A program made the translations under genes and the position numbers. From Actinomycetota bacterium (GTDB lineage Bacteria; Actinomycetota; Coriobacteriia; Anaerosomatales; Anaerosomataceae), in NCBI GenBank assembly GCA_011372845.1, contig DSAI01000179.1, positions 1 to 8,424 of the forward strand: a DNA stretch of 8,424 nucleotides, in the 5' to 3' direction. Below are positions 1-6,170 of the stretch, piece by piece. Positions within the stretch are counted from its first letter, which is position 1; each line of letters starts with the position of its first letter. A model generated the notes under the pieces. The model had not been told where the DNA came from. It worked only from the letters and a program-made list of their open reading frames with translations, and did not search any database.

Positions 1-723
1 CGTGGTGTACTCGGCAGGTTCCACGTCCACGCGCAGCCCCGCCGAACGCGCCTCTCTCGCGGCGATCGGGCCGATCACGGCCACCACCAGATCCGCGAGA
101 TCGAGCCCCGCGGTGAGCTCGAGGAACCCTCTCACCGTGGACGGGGACGCGAACGTCACCGCGTCGGCCTCCCCTGCGCGAAGCCGCTCCAGCACCGCCG
201 GGTCACCCGGGCCGGTCACCGTCTGGTAGGCCGGCACCACGTCTACCCGCACGCCGCGCTCGCGCAGCCCGTCGGGCAACACCTCGCGAGCTTCGAGCGC
301 CCGGGGAAGCAGCACCCGAGTGCCCTCTCCCACACCGCGTTCGCACAGCCCCTCGAGCACGCCTTCGCCCACATGCTTGGCCGGCACGAAGTCGGCGATC
401 ACGCCGTGGCGCTCGAGCGCACGCGCCGTCGCCGGCCCCACCGCAGCCACGCGCACGCCGTACAGATGCCGCGCGTCCTTGTCGGCAAGCGCCATGCGTG
501 AGAAGAAGCGCTCAACCGCGTTCATCGAGGTGAACACGACCCACGAGTACACGTCCAGACCCTTGATCGCGGTATCCAAGGGCGCCACATCGGGCGGCTC
601 GACGATCTGGATCGACGGGAACACGAGCGGCTGGGCGCCGGCAGCCTCGAGCAGTGCCACGAGCGTACCCGCCTGCTCGCGTGCCCGCGTGACCAGCACG
701 CGCTTTCCCGTCAGTGCGCCCAT
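1..723 (-). CDS. hemD: Uroporphyrinogen-III synthase (3' end cut by window)
   Basis: Reading down from an ATG at 723-721 gives 241 open codons to the window edge. HemD cyclises hydroxymethylbilane with inversion of ring D to give uroporphyrinogen III, the branch point to haem, sirohaem and cobalamin, in the cytoplasm. Seen: start MGALTGKRVLVTRA (first Rossmann-like lobe), FTSMNAVERFF at about 64-74, AVGPATA at 94-100, VVPAYQTV at 162-169, FASPSTVRGFLE at 191-202, and VIGPIAAREARSAGL at 216-230, all in the family order. Family members are about 250-270 residues, so only a short tail should be missing. The start is supported by GGAGG at 739-735, 11 nt upstream, and by the N-terminal motif beginning at once, so there is no fused CobA methyltransferase domain in front. 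It follows hemC by 18 nt and is presumably co-transcribed with it. Sequence divergence is high in this family, but the motifs and neighbours leave little doubt. Confidence 0.93.
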   Translation of the reverse strand, partial: MGALTGKRVLVTRAREQAGTLVALLEAAGAQPLVFPSIQIVEPPDVAPLDTAIKGLDVYSWVVFTSMNAVERFFSRMALADKDARHLYGVRVAAVGPATARALERHGVIADFVPAKHVGEGVLEGLCERGVGEGTRVLLPRALEAREVLPDGLRERGVRVDVVPAYQTVTGPGDPAVLERLRAGEADAVTFASPSTVRGFLELTAGLDLADLVVAVIGPIAAREARSAGLRVDVEPAEYTT

Positions 724-741
724 GGTCTCACCGGCCTCCGG

Positions 742-1704
742 TCACGCGCCGAGGAGCGAGTCGAGCGAGCCGTCGGAAGCCACTTCGCGGATCTCGGCGA
801 GGATCTCATCCGCGCCGAGCGACCGCAGGACCTCCACCATCGCCTCGCCGAGCGCCTCAGGCTCGCCCGCGTCGCCGCACATCTGGTGCCGGATGATGCG
901 CTCGCCATCAACCGAGCCCACCATGCCATCCATCGTGAGCGTTCCGTCTTCGTAGCGTGCGTACGCGCCGATCGGCACCTGGCAGCCGCCTTCGAGCTTG
1001 CGCATGACCACCCGCTCGGCCGTCACGCACTCCATGGTCTCCGGATGGCCGATGCGCTCCATCGCATGGAGCATGAACGCGTCATCCTCGCGGATCTCGA
1101 TGCCGACGGCGCCCTGCCCCACCGCCGGAACCATCTGCGTCACCGGCACGTAGCTGGTGATGCGGTCTCCCCATCCCATTCGCGTGATGCCTGCGGCGGC
1201 GAGGATGACCGCGTCCACCACGCCGTCCTCGGCCTTGCGCATCCGGGTGTCGAGGTTGCCGCGCACGTCCACGATCTCCAGGTCAGGCCGGAGGTGCACC
1301 ACCTGCGAGCGGCGGCGCAGGCTCGAGGTGCCGAGCTTGGCCCCCTGCGGCAACGTGGTGACGTCATAGCCGGCGCCCGAGACAATCACATCGCGCGGAT
1401 CCACCCGCTCCGGCATGGCCGCGATGACGCACCCGTCGGGCAACTCGGTGGGCACGTCCTTCATGGAATGTACGCACAGGTCCACGGTGCCCGCCAGCAG
1501 CTCGACCTCGAGCTCTTTGGTGAAGAGACCCTTGCCGCCGACTTTCGCAAGCGGCACGTCGAGGATCTTGTCGCCCGTGGTCTTGATGACCTTCAGGCTC
1601 ACCGGAAGCCCGGTGACCTCCTCGAGCTTCGCCTTGATGTACTCCGACTGCCACAGCGCGAGTTTGCTCCCGCGCGTGCCGATGACCAGCTCTTTACGCT
1701 CCAC
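742..1704 (-). CDS. hemC: Hydroxymethylbilane synthase (porphobilinogen deaminase)
   Basis: The 320-residue cytoplasmic enzyme polymerises four porphobilinogen units into hydroxymethylbilane, the substrate of HemD. Seen: the N-terminal IGTRGSKLALWQS (8-20), HSMKDVP at 79-85 with the catalytic-position Asp83, LGTSSLRRRSQ at 124-134 and VRGNLDTRMRK at 147-157 (arginine-rich substrate/cofactor-binding residues), and EGGCQVPIGAY at 238-248, where Cys241 is the expected attachment point of the dipyrromethane cofactor. Length is normal for the family (about 300-320). The start is GTG at 1704; GGGGAGGG at 1723-1716 lies about 11 nt upstream, inside the end of hemA. The gene overlaps the end of hemA by 11 nt (1694-1704), so translation is probably coupled, and it is followed by hemD after 18 nt. 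All expected key residues are present; I see nothing irregular. Confidence 0.98.
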   Translation of the reverse strand: MERKELVIGTRGSKLALWQSEYIKAKLEEVTGLPVSLKVIKTTGDKILDVPLAKVGGKGLFTKELEVELLAGTVDLCVHSMKDVPTELPDGCVIAAMPERVDPRDVIVSGAGYDVTTLPQGAKLGTSSLRRRSQVVHLRPDLEIVDVRGNLDTRMRKAEDGVVDAVILAAAGITRMGWGDRITSYVPVTQMVPAVGQGAVGIEIREDDAFMLHAMERIGHPETMECVTAERVVMRKLEGGCQVPIGAYARYEDGTLTMDGMVGSVDGERIIRHQMCGDAGEPEALGEAMVEVLRSLGADEILAEIREVASDGSLDSLLGA

Positions 1705-3064
1705 AGTCGCCGATACCCTCCCCTGTCTCTTTCTGCTTCTCTACGATCTCGCGCGCACGAAGGTTGAGCAGGTTGCGGAATGCCCCGGGACCATGCTTGT
1801 CTTCAGAATCCTCCAGCCCGTACAACATCCGGGCCGCCTCCACGTACATGTAGCCGTCCTTGTCCGACGACACCTTCTTCAGCCGGGCCGTGGGCCCGTG
1901 GAGCATCTTGTTCACGATCGCGCACGTGAGCGCCTCCACGGTCTTGCGCTCCTTGTCGGTGAGGTCCAGCTTCTTGAGCGCCTTCTCGAGCTCCATCTTC
2001 CGGATGACCTCGGCCTTGGCCCGGATGGCCGTGACCGTGGGCACGACCTCCATCGATTCAACCCACGTGAAGAACGCCGCCATCTCCTCGTCGATGATGG
2101 CTTCAGCGCGCCGCGCCTCGGCCATGCGCTCCTCAAGGTTCGCCTCCACCACGCCCGAGAGGTCGTCGATGTCGTACAGGAAGACGTTGGGCAGGTCGTT
2201 CACCGCGGGGTCGATGTCCCGCGGCACGGCGATGTCGATCAGGAACAGCGGCTGCGCGCGATGCTTCGCCGAGGGAGCGAGAGCCGCCTTCGTGATCACG
2301 TGCTCGGTGGCCGCCGTGGACGAGATCACGATGTCCGCATCGTGCACGCTGTCGTAGAACCGCTCGAACGGCACGGCGGTGCCGCAGAAGCGCGCGGCCA
2401 TGTCCTGTGCCCGCTCAAACGTACGGTTGGCCACCAGCACACCGATCACGCCGTTGGACACGAGGTGCCGCACCGTGAGTTCGCTCATCTCGCCGGCGCC
2501 GAGCACCAGCACCGTGCGGCCATCGAGCGTGTCGAACACCTTCTTGGCAAGCTCGACCGCCGCGTAACTAATCGATACCGCCGATTCGCCGATCGCCGTC
2601 TCGGTGCGCACACGCTTGCCCACTTCGAAGCTCTGCCGGAACAGCTTGTTCAGCACCCTGGCGGTGGCTCCGGCCCCGAGCGCGTGCTCGTAGGCAGTCT
2701 TCGCCTGGCCGAGGATCTGCGCCTCGCCCACCACCATCGAATCAAGCGACGCCACGACCCTGAACAGGTGGCGCACCACGGCCTCGCCGGTCTCGATGTA
2801 GAGGTAGCGCGCAAGCTCGTGGCGGTCGGCGTCGCAGTGGTCGGCGAGGAAGCCGGTGACCGAGTCGACCCCTATGTCGGTATCCGACGCCACCGCATAG
2901 ACCTCCGTGCGGTTGCATGTGGACAGGATCACCGCCTCGCGGATCTCCTCGATGCCCGTGAGCGTTGCGAGCGAGCGCTCCTGCGCGTCGGCAGGGAAGG
3001 TGAGCCGCTCCCGCACGACGACGGGCGCTGTCTTGTGGCTGAGGCCAACGAGTACGAAGTGCAT
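1694..3064 (-). CDS. hemA: Glutamyl-tRNA reductase
   Basis: NADPH-dependent reduction of glutamyl-tRNA(Glu) to glutamate-1-semialdehyde, the first committed and usually rate-controlling step of the C5 tetrapyrrole pathway. The predicted protein has 456 residues, slightly longer than the common 410-450. Seen: LVGLSHKTAPVVVRE (5-19); ILSTCNRTEVYA at 46-57 with Cys50 at the catalytic cysteine position; SLDSMVVGEAQILGQ (106-120); the NADPH-binding VLVLGAGEMSELTVRHL (185-201); VANRTFERAQ (211-220); ISSTAATEHVIT (248-259); and a helical C-terminal dimerisation region rich in charged residues. I chose ATG 3064 because MHFVLVGLSHKTAP is the family N-terminus and GGAGG lies 13 nt upstream; an in-frame TTG at 3175 would add 37 unconserved residues. 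The gene is preceded by the only long gap in the window, so it probably has its own promoter or leader, and it overlaps hemC at its end. Confidence 0.98.
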   Translation of the reverse strand: MHFVLVGLSHKTAPVVVRERLTFPADAQERSLATLTGIEEIREAVILSTCNRTEVYAVASDTDIGVDSVTGFLADHCDADRHELARYLYIETGEAVVRHLFRVVASLDSMVVGEAQILGQAKTAYEHALGAGATARVLNKLFRQSFEVGKRVRTETAIGESAVSISYAAVELAKKVFDTLDGRTVLVLGAGEMSELTVRHLVSNGVIGVLVANRTFERAQDMAARFCGTAVPFERFYDSVHDADIVISSTAATEHVITKAALAPSAKHRAQPLFLIDIAVPRDIDPAVNDLPNVFLYDIDDLSGVVEANLEERMAEARRAEAIIDEEMAAFFTWVESMEVVPTVTAIRAKAEVIRKMELEKALKKLDLTDKERKTVEALTCAIVNKMLHGPTARLKKVSSDKDGYMYVEAARMLYGLEDSEDKHGPGAFRNLLNLRAREIVEKQKETGEGIGDCGA

Positions 3065-3077
3065 CAGGAGCGGATCG

Positions 3078-3082
3078 CCTCC
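3078..3082 (-). promoter_or_regulatory. Ribosome binding site of hemA
   Basis: On the minus strand GGAGG (3082-3078) stands 13 nt before ATG 3064. The spacing is longer than ideal, but this is the only strong anti-Shine-Dalgarno match near the conserved N-terminus and it supports ATG 3064 over the upstream TTG at 3175. Confidence 0.6.
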
Positions 3083-3139
3083 ATTGACGGACTGTGGATG
3101 GACGGTCTCGTGCACTGTGCGCACGTTCGTGGGCTGGGA

Positions 3140-3232
3140 CGCCCCCGCCGGTGCGATGCGTTGTTGTTCAGGCAAGCAGGCCCGGCGGGGGCGATGTGGT
3201 GAACCGTACGCACCACCTGCGCATGCCTGAAC
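3140..3232 (-). promoter_or_regulatory. Candidate structured 5' leader of hemA (nested and interleaved inverted repeats)
   Basis: The 213-bp gap 3065-3277 between the SDR stop and hemA contains a cluster of complementary arms. Seen directly: a perfect 12-bp pair CGCCCCCGCCGG (plus strand 3140-3151) with 3182-3193; a perfect 9-bp pair GTTCAGGCA (3166-3174) with 3224-3232; inside that pair a 5-bp pair GCAGG (3176-3180) with CCTGC (3216-3220); and a small hairpin TGGTG (3197-3201) with CACCA (3211-3215). The 9-bp stem encloses only one arm of the 12-bp stem, so together they form a pseudoknot-like arrangement or two mutually exclusive folds. A further hairpin CGTGC/GCACG (3109-3113/3121-3125) lies nearer the start codon. 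There is no U-rich run after the GC stem, so it is not a simple intrinsic terminator. I do not recognise a known riboswitch class here. Position just before the rate-controlling gene of haem synthesis suggests regulation, but that is inference. Confidence 0.4.
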
Positions 3233-3277
3233 GTGATCCGGGTAGTGCAGACTGCGGGCGCCACCGGGCGTGTCTGG

Positions 3278-4120
3278 CTAGTGCGCTGCATCGGAGCGCA
3301 CCTCCTCACGCCTCGCCGCGGCGACCTTGCCGTCGAAGAGCCGGTAGAAGAGCTCCGGCCAGACGCCCTCGATGCGATAGAGGAGCCGATTCGACATCCC
3401 GTGAAGCACGAGGAACCTGCCACGCTCGATATCGCGCACGAACTGCCGGGCGACCTCGGAAGGGTCGATGGTCTTGGCGATGCCGTTGATGGCGGCCGTC
3501 TCGCGAGGCTCCGTGGCCACCTCCCGCGCGTAGCCAGGAGTGTCCATGTTGGGTGGGCACAGCAGCGTGACTCCTACGCCGTGCGGCCGGAGCTCGCTCC
3601 GGAGCACCTCGGCCAGTCCGGTCACGCCGAACTTGGCCGCGCTGTACGCCGAGTAGCCGTACACGCCCACCAACCCGCCCATCGACGACACCAGCCCGAT
3701 GTGGCCGCTCCCCCGCTCGATCATCGACGGCACGACGGCCTTGACCGCGTACACGCTGCCGAGCAGGTTCACATCCAGGTGCCGCCGGAACTCCTCAACG
3801 GGAGTCTCGACGAACCTCCGGGGCTCGCAGAAGCCGGCGCACGCAGCCAGCACGTCGACCGGACCCAGTTCGGCGGTCACATGGCCTACGACATCATCGA
3901 CAGCGGAGCGGTCCGAGACGTCGCACGCATACGACAGCACGCGCTGGGAGCCGGTGGCGCACCGGGCGCTCACCGCCTCGCAAGCGGCCTCCAGGCGAAC
4001 CTCGTCGCGCGCCACCAACGCCACGTGAGCGCCGGCAGCGGCCGCGAGTTCCGTGGTCGCAAGACCCAGCCCGCTGGAGGCGCCGGTCACAAGGACGTTC
4101 TTGTCAGCCCAGTACGACAC
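3278..4120 (-). CDS. Short-chain dehydrogenase/reductase, 3-ketodihydrosphingosine reductase-like
   Basis: A 280-residue classical SDR with NAD(P)-binding TGASSGLG at 12-19, ARDEVRLE (37-44), CDVSD (66-70), an ACAG motif at 93-96 where most SDRs have NNAG/NCAG, catalytic Ser in VSSMGG (144-149) and Tyr159-x-x-x-Lys163. Beyond the fold, LGPVDVLAACAG (85-96), LLGSVYAVKAVV (119-130), AYSAAKFGVTGLAEVLR (158-174) and CPPNMDTPGYA (188-198) recall the 3-ketodihydrosphingosine reductase (KDSR) branch of SDRs. This is from memory of the family, not a search, and the true substrate is unknown. There is no obvious signal peptide or membrane helix. The start is GTG 4120, 10 nt after the upstream gene; no other start exists between that stop and the Rossmann motif. 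A weak operon link to the haem genes follows, because a 213-bp gap separates it from hemA. The SDR assignment is certain; the KDSR-like subgroup is moderately so. Confidence 0.88.
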   Translation of the reverse strand: MSYWADKNVLVTGASSGLGLATTELAAAAGAHVALVARDEVRLEAACEAVSARCATGSQRVLSYACDVSDRSAVDDVVGHVTAELGPVDVLAACAGFCEPRRFVETPVEEFRRHLDVNLLGSVYAVKAVVPSMIERGSGHIGLVSSMGGLVGVYGYSAYSAAKFGVTGLAEVLRSELRPHGVGVTLLCPPNMDTPGYAREVATEPRETAAINGIAKTIDPSEVARQFVRDIERGRFLVLHGMSNRLLYRIEGVWPELFYRLFDGKVAAARREEVRSDAAH

Positions 4121-4122
4121 TA

Positions 4123-4129
4123 CCCTCCC
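4123..4129 (-). promoter_or_regulatory. Tightly spaced ribosome binding site of the SDR gene
   Basis: GGGAGGG (minus strand 4129-4123) precedes GTG 4120 by only about 2-3 nt, shorter than usual. No alternative in-frame start lies between this site and the nucleotide-binding motif except GTG within it, so the start is retained; translation may depend on coupling with the upstream gene ending at 4131. Confidence 0.5.
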
Positions 4130-4130
4130 G

Positions 4131-4976
4131 TCACAGCCCGAACACGTGGAAGCCGGCCGGGATCGTGCGAGCCACCACCGCAAGGGCCACCACCAGCACG
4201 AAACCCGCGAGCAAGAGATACGCGCCGCGCCGGCCCTGCCATCCATGACGCCAGCGAAGGACGAGGTAGGCGGCGAACACGAGCCACACGAGCCCCGAGA
4301 GGAGCACACGGATGTCGGCCCACCACAGGCTCACATCGGTCTCGATCGCCCGCAGGACGCCGAGTATCAGGCCCGCCGAGTACAGGGGGAACGCCCACAG
4401 GACGGAGCGCCAGGCAACGCGCTCGGTCTGGGCGAGCGAGGGCAGACGGCTGAACAGCTTCGTGGCCTTGCGCGCCTTGAGTTGCCGCTCCATGAGCACG
4501 TACATCAGAGAGGCGGCGGCGGCGATCGCATATCCGGCGTTGGCGAACGAGATGAGGGCGACGTGGATCCCGACCCGCCAGTTGTCGAGCAACACCGCCT
4601 GCTCGGGCGTCATATCAGCAAGCACGCCCCTGCTCACGCCGAGCACCTGCGCGATGAGCATCATCACCAGCGCGGCAGGCACCAGGAGCGCTCCGTACGT
4701 TTTCACTTTCATCAGATGCTCGACCAGGAAGTAGACGAGCACGAGCGCCCACGCCATCAGCACGAGCACGTTGGCGCCGGTGAGCTCCGTGCCATCGGTG
4801 GCCGACGAACGAAGTCCGATGGATGCGGTATGCAGAAGGAAGCCCGCGCCCGTCGCGAAGGTCGCGTACCACGACAGCACGGCACGTCTGGTGACCACCT
4901 GATAACCGTAGAGCACGGTCGCGGCCACATAGAACGCCATTGCCAGCCAGAATGCGACGAACGCTACCTCGAGCAC
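4131..4976 (-). CDS. CcsA/HemX-family cytochrome c biogenesis membrane protein
   Basis: The 281-residue protein is almost entirely hydrophobic, with about eight membrane segments (roughly 4-26, 35-52, 68-87, 96-113, 134-160, 191-208, 222-240, 251-270). The end, with WWADIRVLLSGLVWLVF (218-234) followed by AAYLVLRWRHGWQGRRGAYL (235-254), matches the CcsA/HemX pattern of a tryptophan-rich motif then a helix and a G-W-x-G-R-R loop. In CcsA/CcsB-type haem proteins the motif usually contains W-D-x-K-E; here the K-E pair is replaced by I-R, which is closer to HemX-type proteins. Histidines 49, 87, 138, 244 and 277 are possible haem ligands. HemX in Bacillus is encoded with hemA and affects HemA level, and a HemX-like gene near hemA/hemC is a recurring arrangement. 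A role in haem export or in membrane control of HemA is inference. GTG 4976 has AGGAGG 4 nt upstream. It lies between the ccm genes and the SDR gene. Confidence 0.85.
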   Translation of the reverse strand: MLEVAFVAFWLAMAFYVAATVLYGYQVVTRRAVLSWYATFATGAGFLLHTASIGLRSSATDGTELTGANVLVLMAWALVLVYFLVEHLMKVKTYGALLVPAALVMMLIAQVLGVSRGVLADMTPEQAVLLDNWRVGIHVALISFANAGYAIAAAASLMYVLMERQLKARKATKLFSRLPSLAQTERVAWRSVLWAFPLYSAGLILGVLRAIETDVSLWWADIRVLLSGLVWLVFAAYLVLRWRHGWQGRRGAYLLLAGFVLVVALAVVARTIPAGFHVFGL

Positions 4977-4980
4977 GGTG

Positions 4981-4986
4981 CCTCCT
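4981..4986 (-). promoter_or_regulatory. Ribosome binding site of the CcsA/HemX-like gene
   Basis: A perfect AGGAGG (minus strand 4986-4981) lies 4 nt before GTG 4976 in the 34-nt gap after the ccmD-like gene. It fixes the start at a non-ATG codon. Confidence 0.7.
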
Positions 4987-5010
4987 CAGTAATGCGCGGT
5001 GCCGGTGCCA

Positions 5011-5199
5011 TCACTCGTTGCCGGAACGGCGGGCGACCGCGGCCTCAAGCACCTCGAGCTGCCGCGAGAGGGCGCCGAGGCGCTTGAGCGCCATGCCCAC
5101 GTACACGACCATGCCCGCCCACAGAAGGCCGTAGGCGCCGGCCACGAGCGGCCACTGGGTCAGAACGAGCGAGTAGACCTCTTCGAGCGTGGGATTCAC
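5011..5199 (-). CDS. ccmD: CcmD-like small haem exporter subunit
   Basis: A 62-residue protein beginning MNPTLEEVYSLV, with one membrane helix (about 16-38, AGAYGLLWAGMVVYVGMAL region) followed by a charged, probably helical cytoplasmic tail (KRLGALSRQLEVLEAAVARR). This is the size and layout of CcmD, which binds CcmC in the membrane and helps release haem-loaded CcmE from the CcmABC complex. Sequence identity in CcmD is always low, so the call rests on topology and on its place directly after ccmC. Two GTG starts are possible. GTG 5208 overlaps the ccmC stop (GTGA) and adds three residues; GTG 5199 has GGAGAGG 8 nt upstream and is preferred. It is followed after 34 nt by the CcsA/HemX-like gene. 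Confidence 0.75.
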   Translation of the reverse strand: MNPTLEEVYSLVLTQWPLVAGAYGLLWAGMVVYVGMALKRLGALSRQLEVLEAAVARRSGNE

Positions 5200-5204
5200 A
5201 GTGA

Positions 5205-6134
5205 TCACCTCTCCAGCAGGGTCTTGGCCTGTTCGATACGGTCACGCAGCTGCACTTCACCCATCCGCAGCTGGTAGATGGCGTAGCCGAGCGCGATCAT
5301 CCCGATCTGGGCGACGATGAACGAGATCAGCATCGGCCCCTCGAGCCCGCCGCGTTCGATGACGGGATGGTTCGACGGGATCAGCCGGGTGATGAAGAAC
5401 GAGATCGGCACGTCGATGAACGCCAGGATCGAGAATACCGCCCCGTACACCGCCCGGCGCTCCTCATCCTCGACCGAGTTGCGCAGCACGAAGTACGCGA
5501 CGACGAGCAGCGTGAGGATGAAGTAGGTGGTGAGCCGCGGCTCCCAGTCCCACCACACGCCCCATGCCGCCTTGGTCCACAGGATGCCGGTGGCCATCGT
5601 GAGGCCCACGAACACCAACGTGACCTCCATCGAGACACGCTGCTTGGTGTCGTACTCGCGGTTCCGTGTCATGAGGAACCGGACCGCGTAGAACGCGGCG
5701 AAGGCGAACACGATGAACGAGATCTCGGCCACCGGGACGTGGAAGTAGAAGATCTTCTGACCCCAGTCGGGGCGCCCGTACTCGGAACCGAAGACCGTTG
5801 CGGACTCGAGCGCCGGGGCGACGATCGTGACCGCCCCTGAGTCGGTCTCCAGCGTCAGGGAGTCTTCGTCGGCGGAGGTGAGCTCGCCCCTGAACGTCTG
5901 ACCGCCGTCCCCAACCACTTCGACGCGATATCCCACGTAGTTGCCGAGGTACCGCGCTTCGTCGATCGTCTGCTCGAACGGCCCCCTGTATCGGACCGAA
6001 TCAACCTGCTCGGCCGTTCTCACGAAGCCGAAATCAGGCACACCGGCCCAGAGGAACGCGCCGAGGAACGCGCCGAGGGTCAGCACGCCTCCAAGCACGA
6101 GCGCGATCATCGCTTTCGTCGTGAGGGACTTCAC
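5205..6134 (-). CDS. ccmC: Cytochrome c maturation haem-handling protein CcmC with extra extracytoplasmic domain
   Basis: CcmC takes haem from the membrane, presents it through its WWD domain and loads the chaperone CcmE. Seen in 309 residues: TM1 (about 9-31), a long polar region (33-124), FYFHVPVAEISF (129-140) opening TM2, further helices at about 170-185, 202-218, 229-247 and 268-287, and the WWD motif AAWGVWWDWEPRLTTYF (189-205). His132 and His256 (in PSNHPVI) sit where the two haem-ligand histidines of E. coli CcmC (60 and 184) are expected. E. coli CcmC is about 245 residues; the extra length is nearly all in the region after TM1, which includes a beta-rich stretch RGELTSADEDSLTLETDSG (82-100). 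That insert is not CcmE: the CcmE histidine motif is absent. GTG 6134 has AGGAGG at 6151-6146, 11 nt upstream, and lies 36 nt after ccmB; the end overlaps the ccmD region. Confidence 0.93.
   Translation of the reverse strand: MKSLTTKAMIALVLGGVLTLGAFLGAFLWAGVPDFGFVRTAEQVDSVRYRGPFEQTIDEARYLGNYVGYRVEVVGDGGQTFRGELTSADEDSLTLETDSGAVTIVAPALESATVFGSEYGRPDWGQKIFYFHVPVAEISFIVFAFAAFYAVRFLMTRNREYDTKQRVSMEVTLVFVGLTMATGILWTKAAWGVWWDWEPRLTTYFILTLLVVAYFVLRNSVEDEERRAVYGAVFSILAFIDVPISFFITRLIPSNHPVIERGGLEGPMLISFIVAQIGMIALGYAIYQLRMGEVQLRDRIEQAKTLLER
5208..5214 (-). promoter_or_regulatory. Ribosome binding site deciding the ccmD start
   Basis: GGAGAGG (minus strand 5214-5208), inside the last codons of ccmC, is 8 nt from GTG 5199 but has essentially no spacing to GTG 5208. 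This favours 5199 as the start, although the 4-nt stop/start overlap at 5208 is also a common coupling arrangement. Confidence 0.5.
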
Positions 6135-6145
6135 GGTATGGTCAG

Positions 6146-6151
6146 CCTCCT
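6146..6151 (-). promoter_or_regulatory. Ribosome binding site of ccmC
   Basis: AGGAGG (minus strand 6151-6146) lies in the 36-nt gap after ccmB, 11 nt before GTG 6134. This places the start at the GTG directly before the lysine-containing leader of TM1. Confidence 0.6.
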
Positions 6152-6170
6152 ATCGAGGACGCGCCGACGC

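Noticed and set aside
3065..3175. N-terminal extension of HemA from TTG 3175
   Set aside because: The 37 extra residues are not HemA-like, overlap the inverted-repeat region, and ATG 3064 gives the family N-terminus with GGAGG upstream.
1415..3202. Long plus-strand open frame of 595 codons opposite hemA and hemC, plus others such as 886-1767 and 3233-4453
   Set aside because: They are mirror frames of strongly conserved genes in GC-rich DNA; their translations are rich in Arg, His, Leu and Val with no family motifs.
3203..3231. Promoter reading TTCAGG, 17 nt, TACGGT on the minus strand before hemA
   Set aside because: The spacing is right, but the -35 matches consensus at only three of six positions, and the site overlaps the inverted repeats. 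A promoter is likely somewhere in the gap, but I cannot place it.
3140..3232. Inverted repeats as ends of an insertion element or integration site
   Set aside because: The arms are only 30-50 bp apart, there is no transposase or flanking duplication, and the arms interleave instead of bracketing a unit.
3248..3276. Terminator after the SDR gene
   Set aside because: CAGAC (3248-3252) pairs with GTCTG (3272-3276), and a 4-bp GC pair lies inside, but the stem is interrupted and no T-run follows. Too weak to call.
3065..3277. Cobalamin, SAM or T-box riboswitch before hemA
   Set aside because: I do not see the B12-box, the SAM core or the T-box sequence in the gap.
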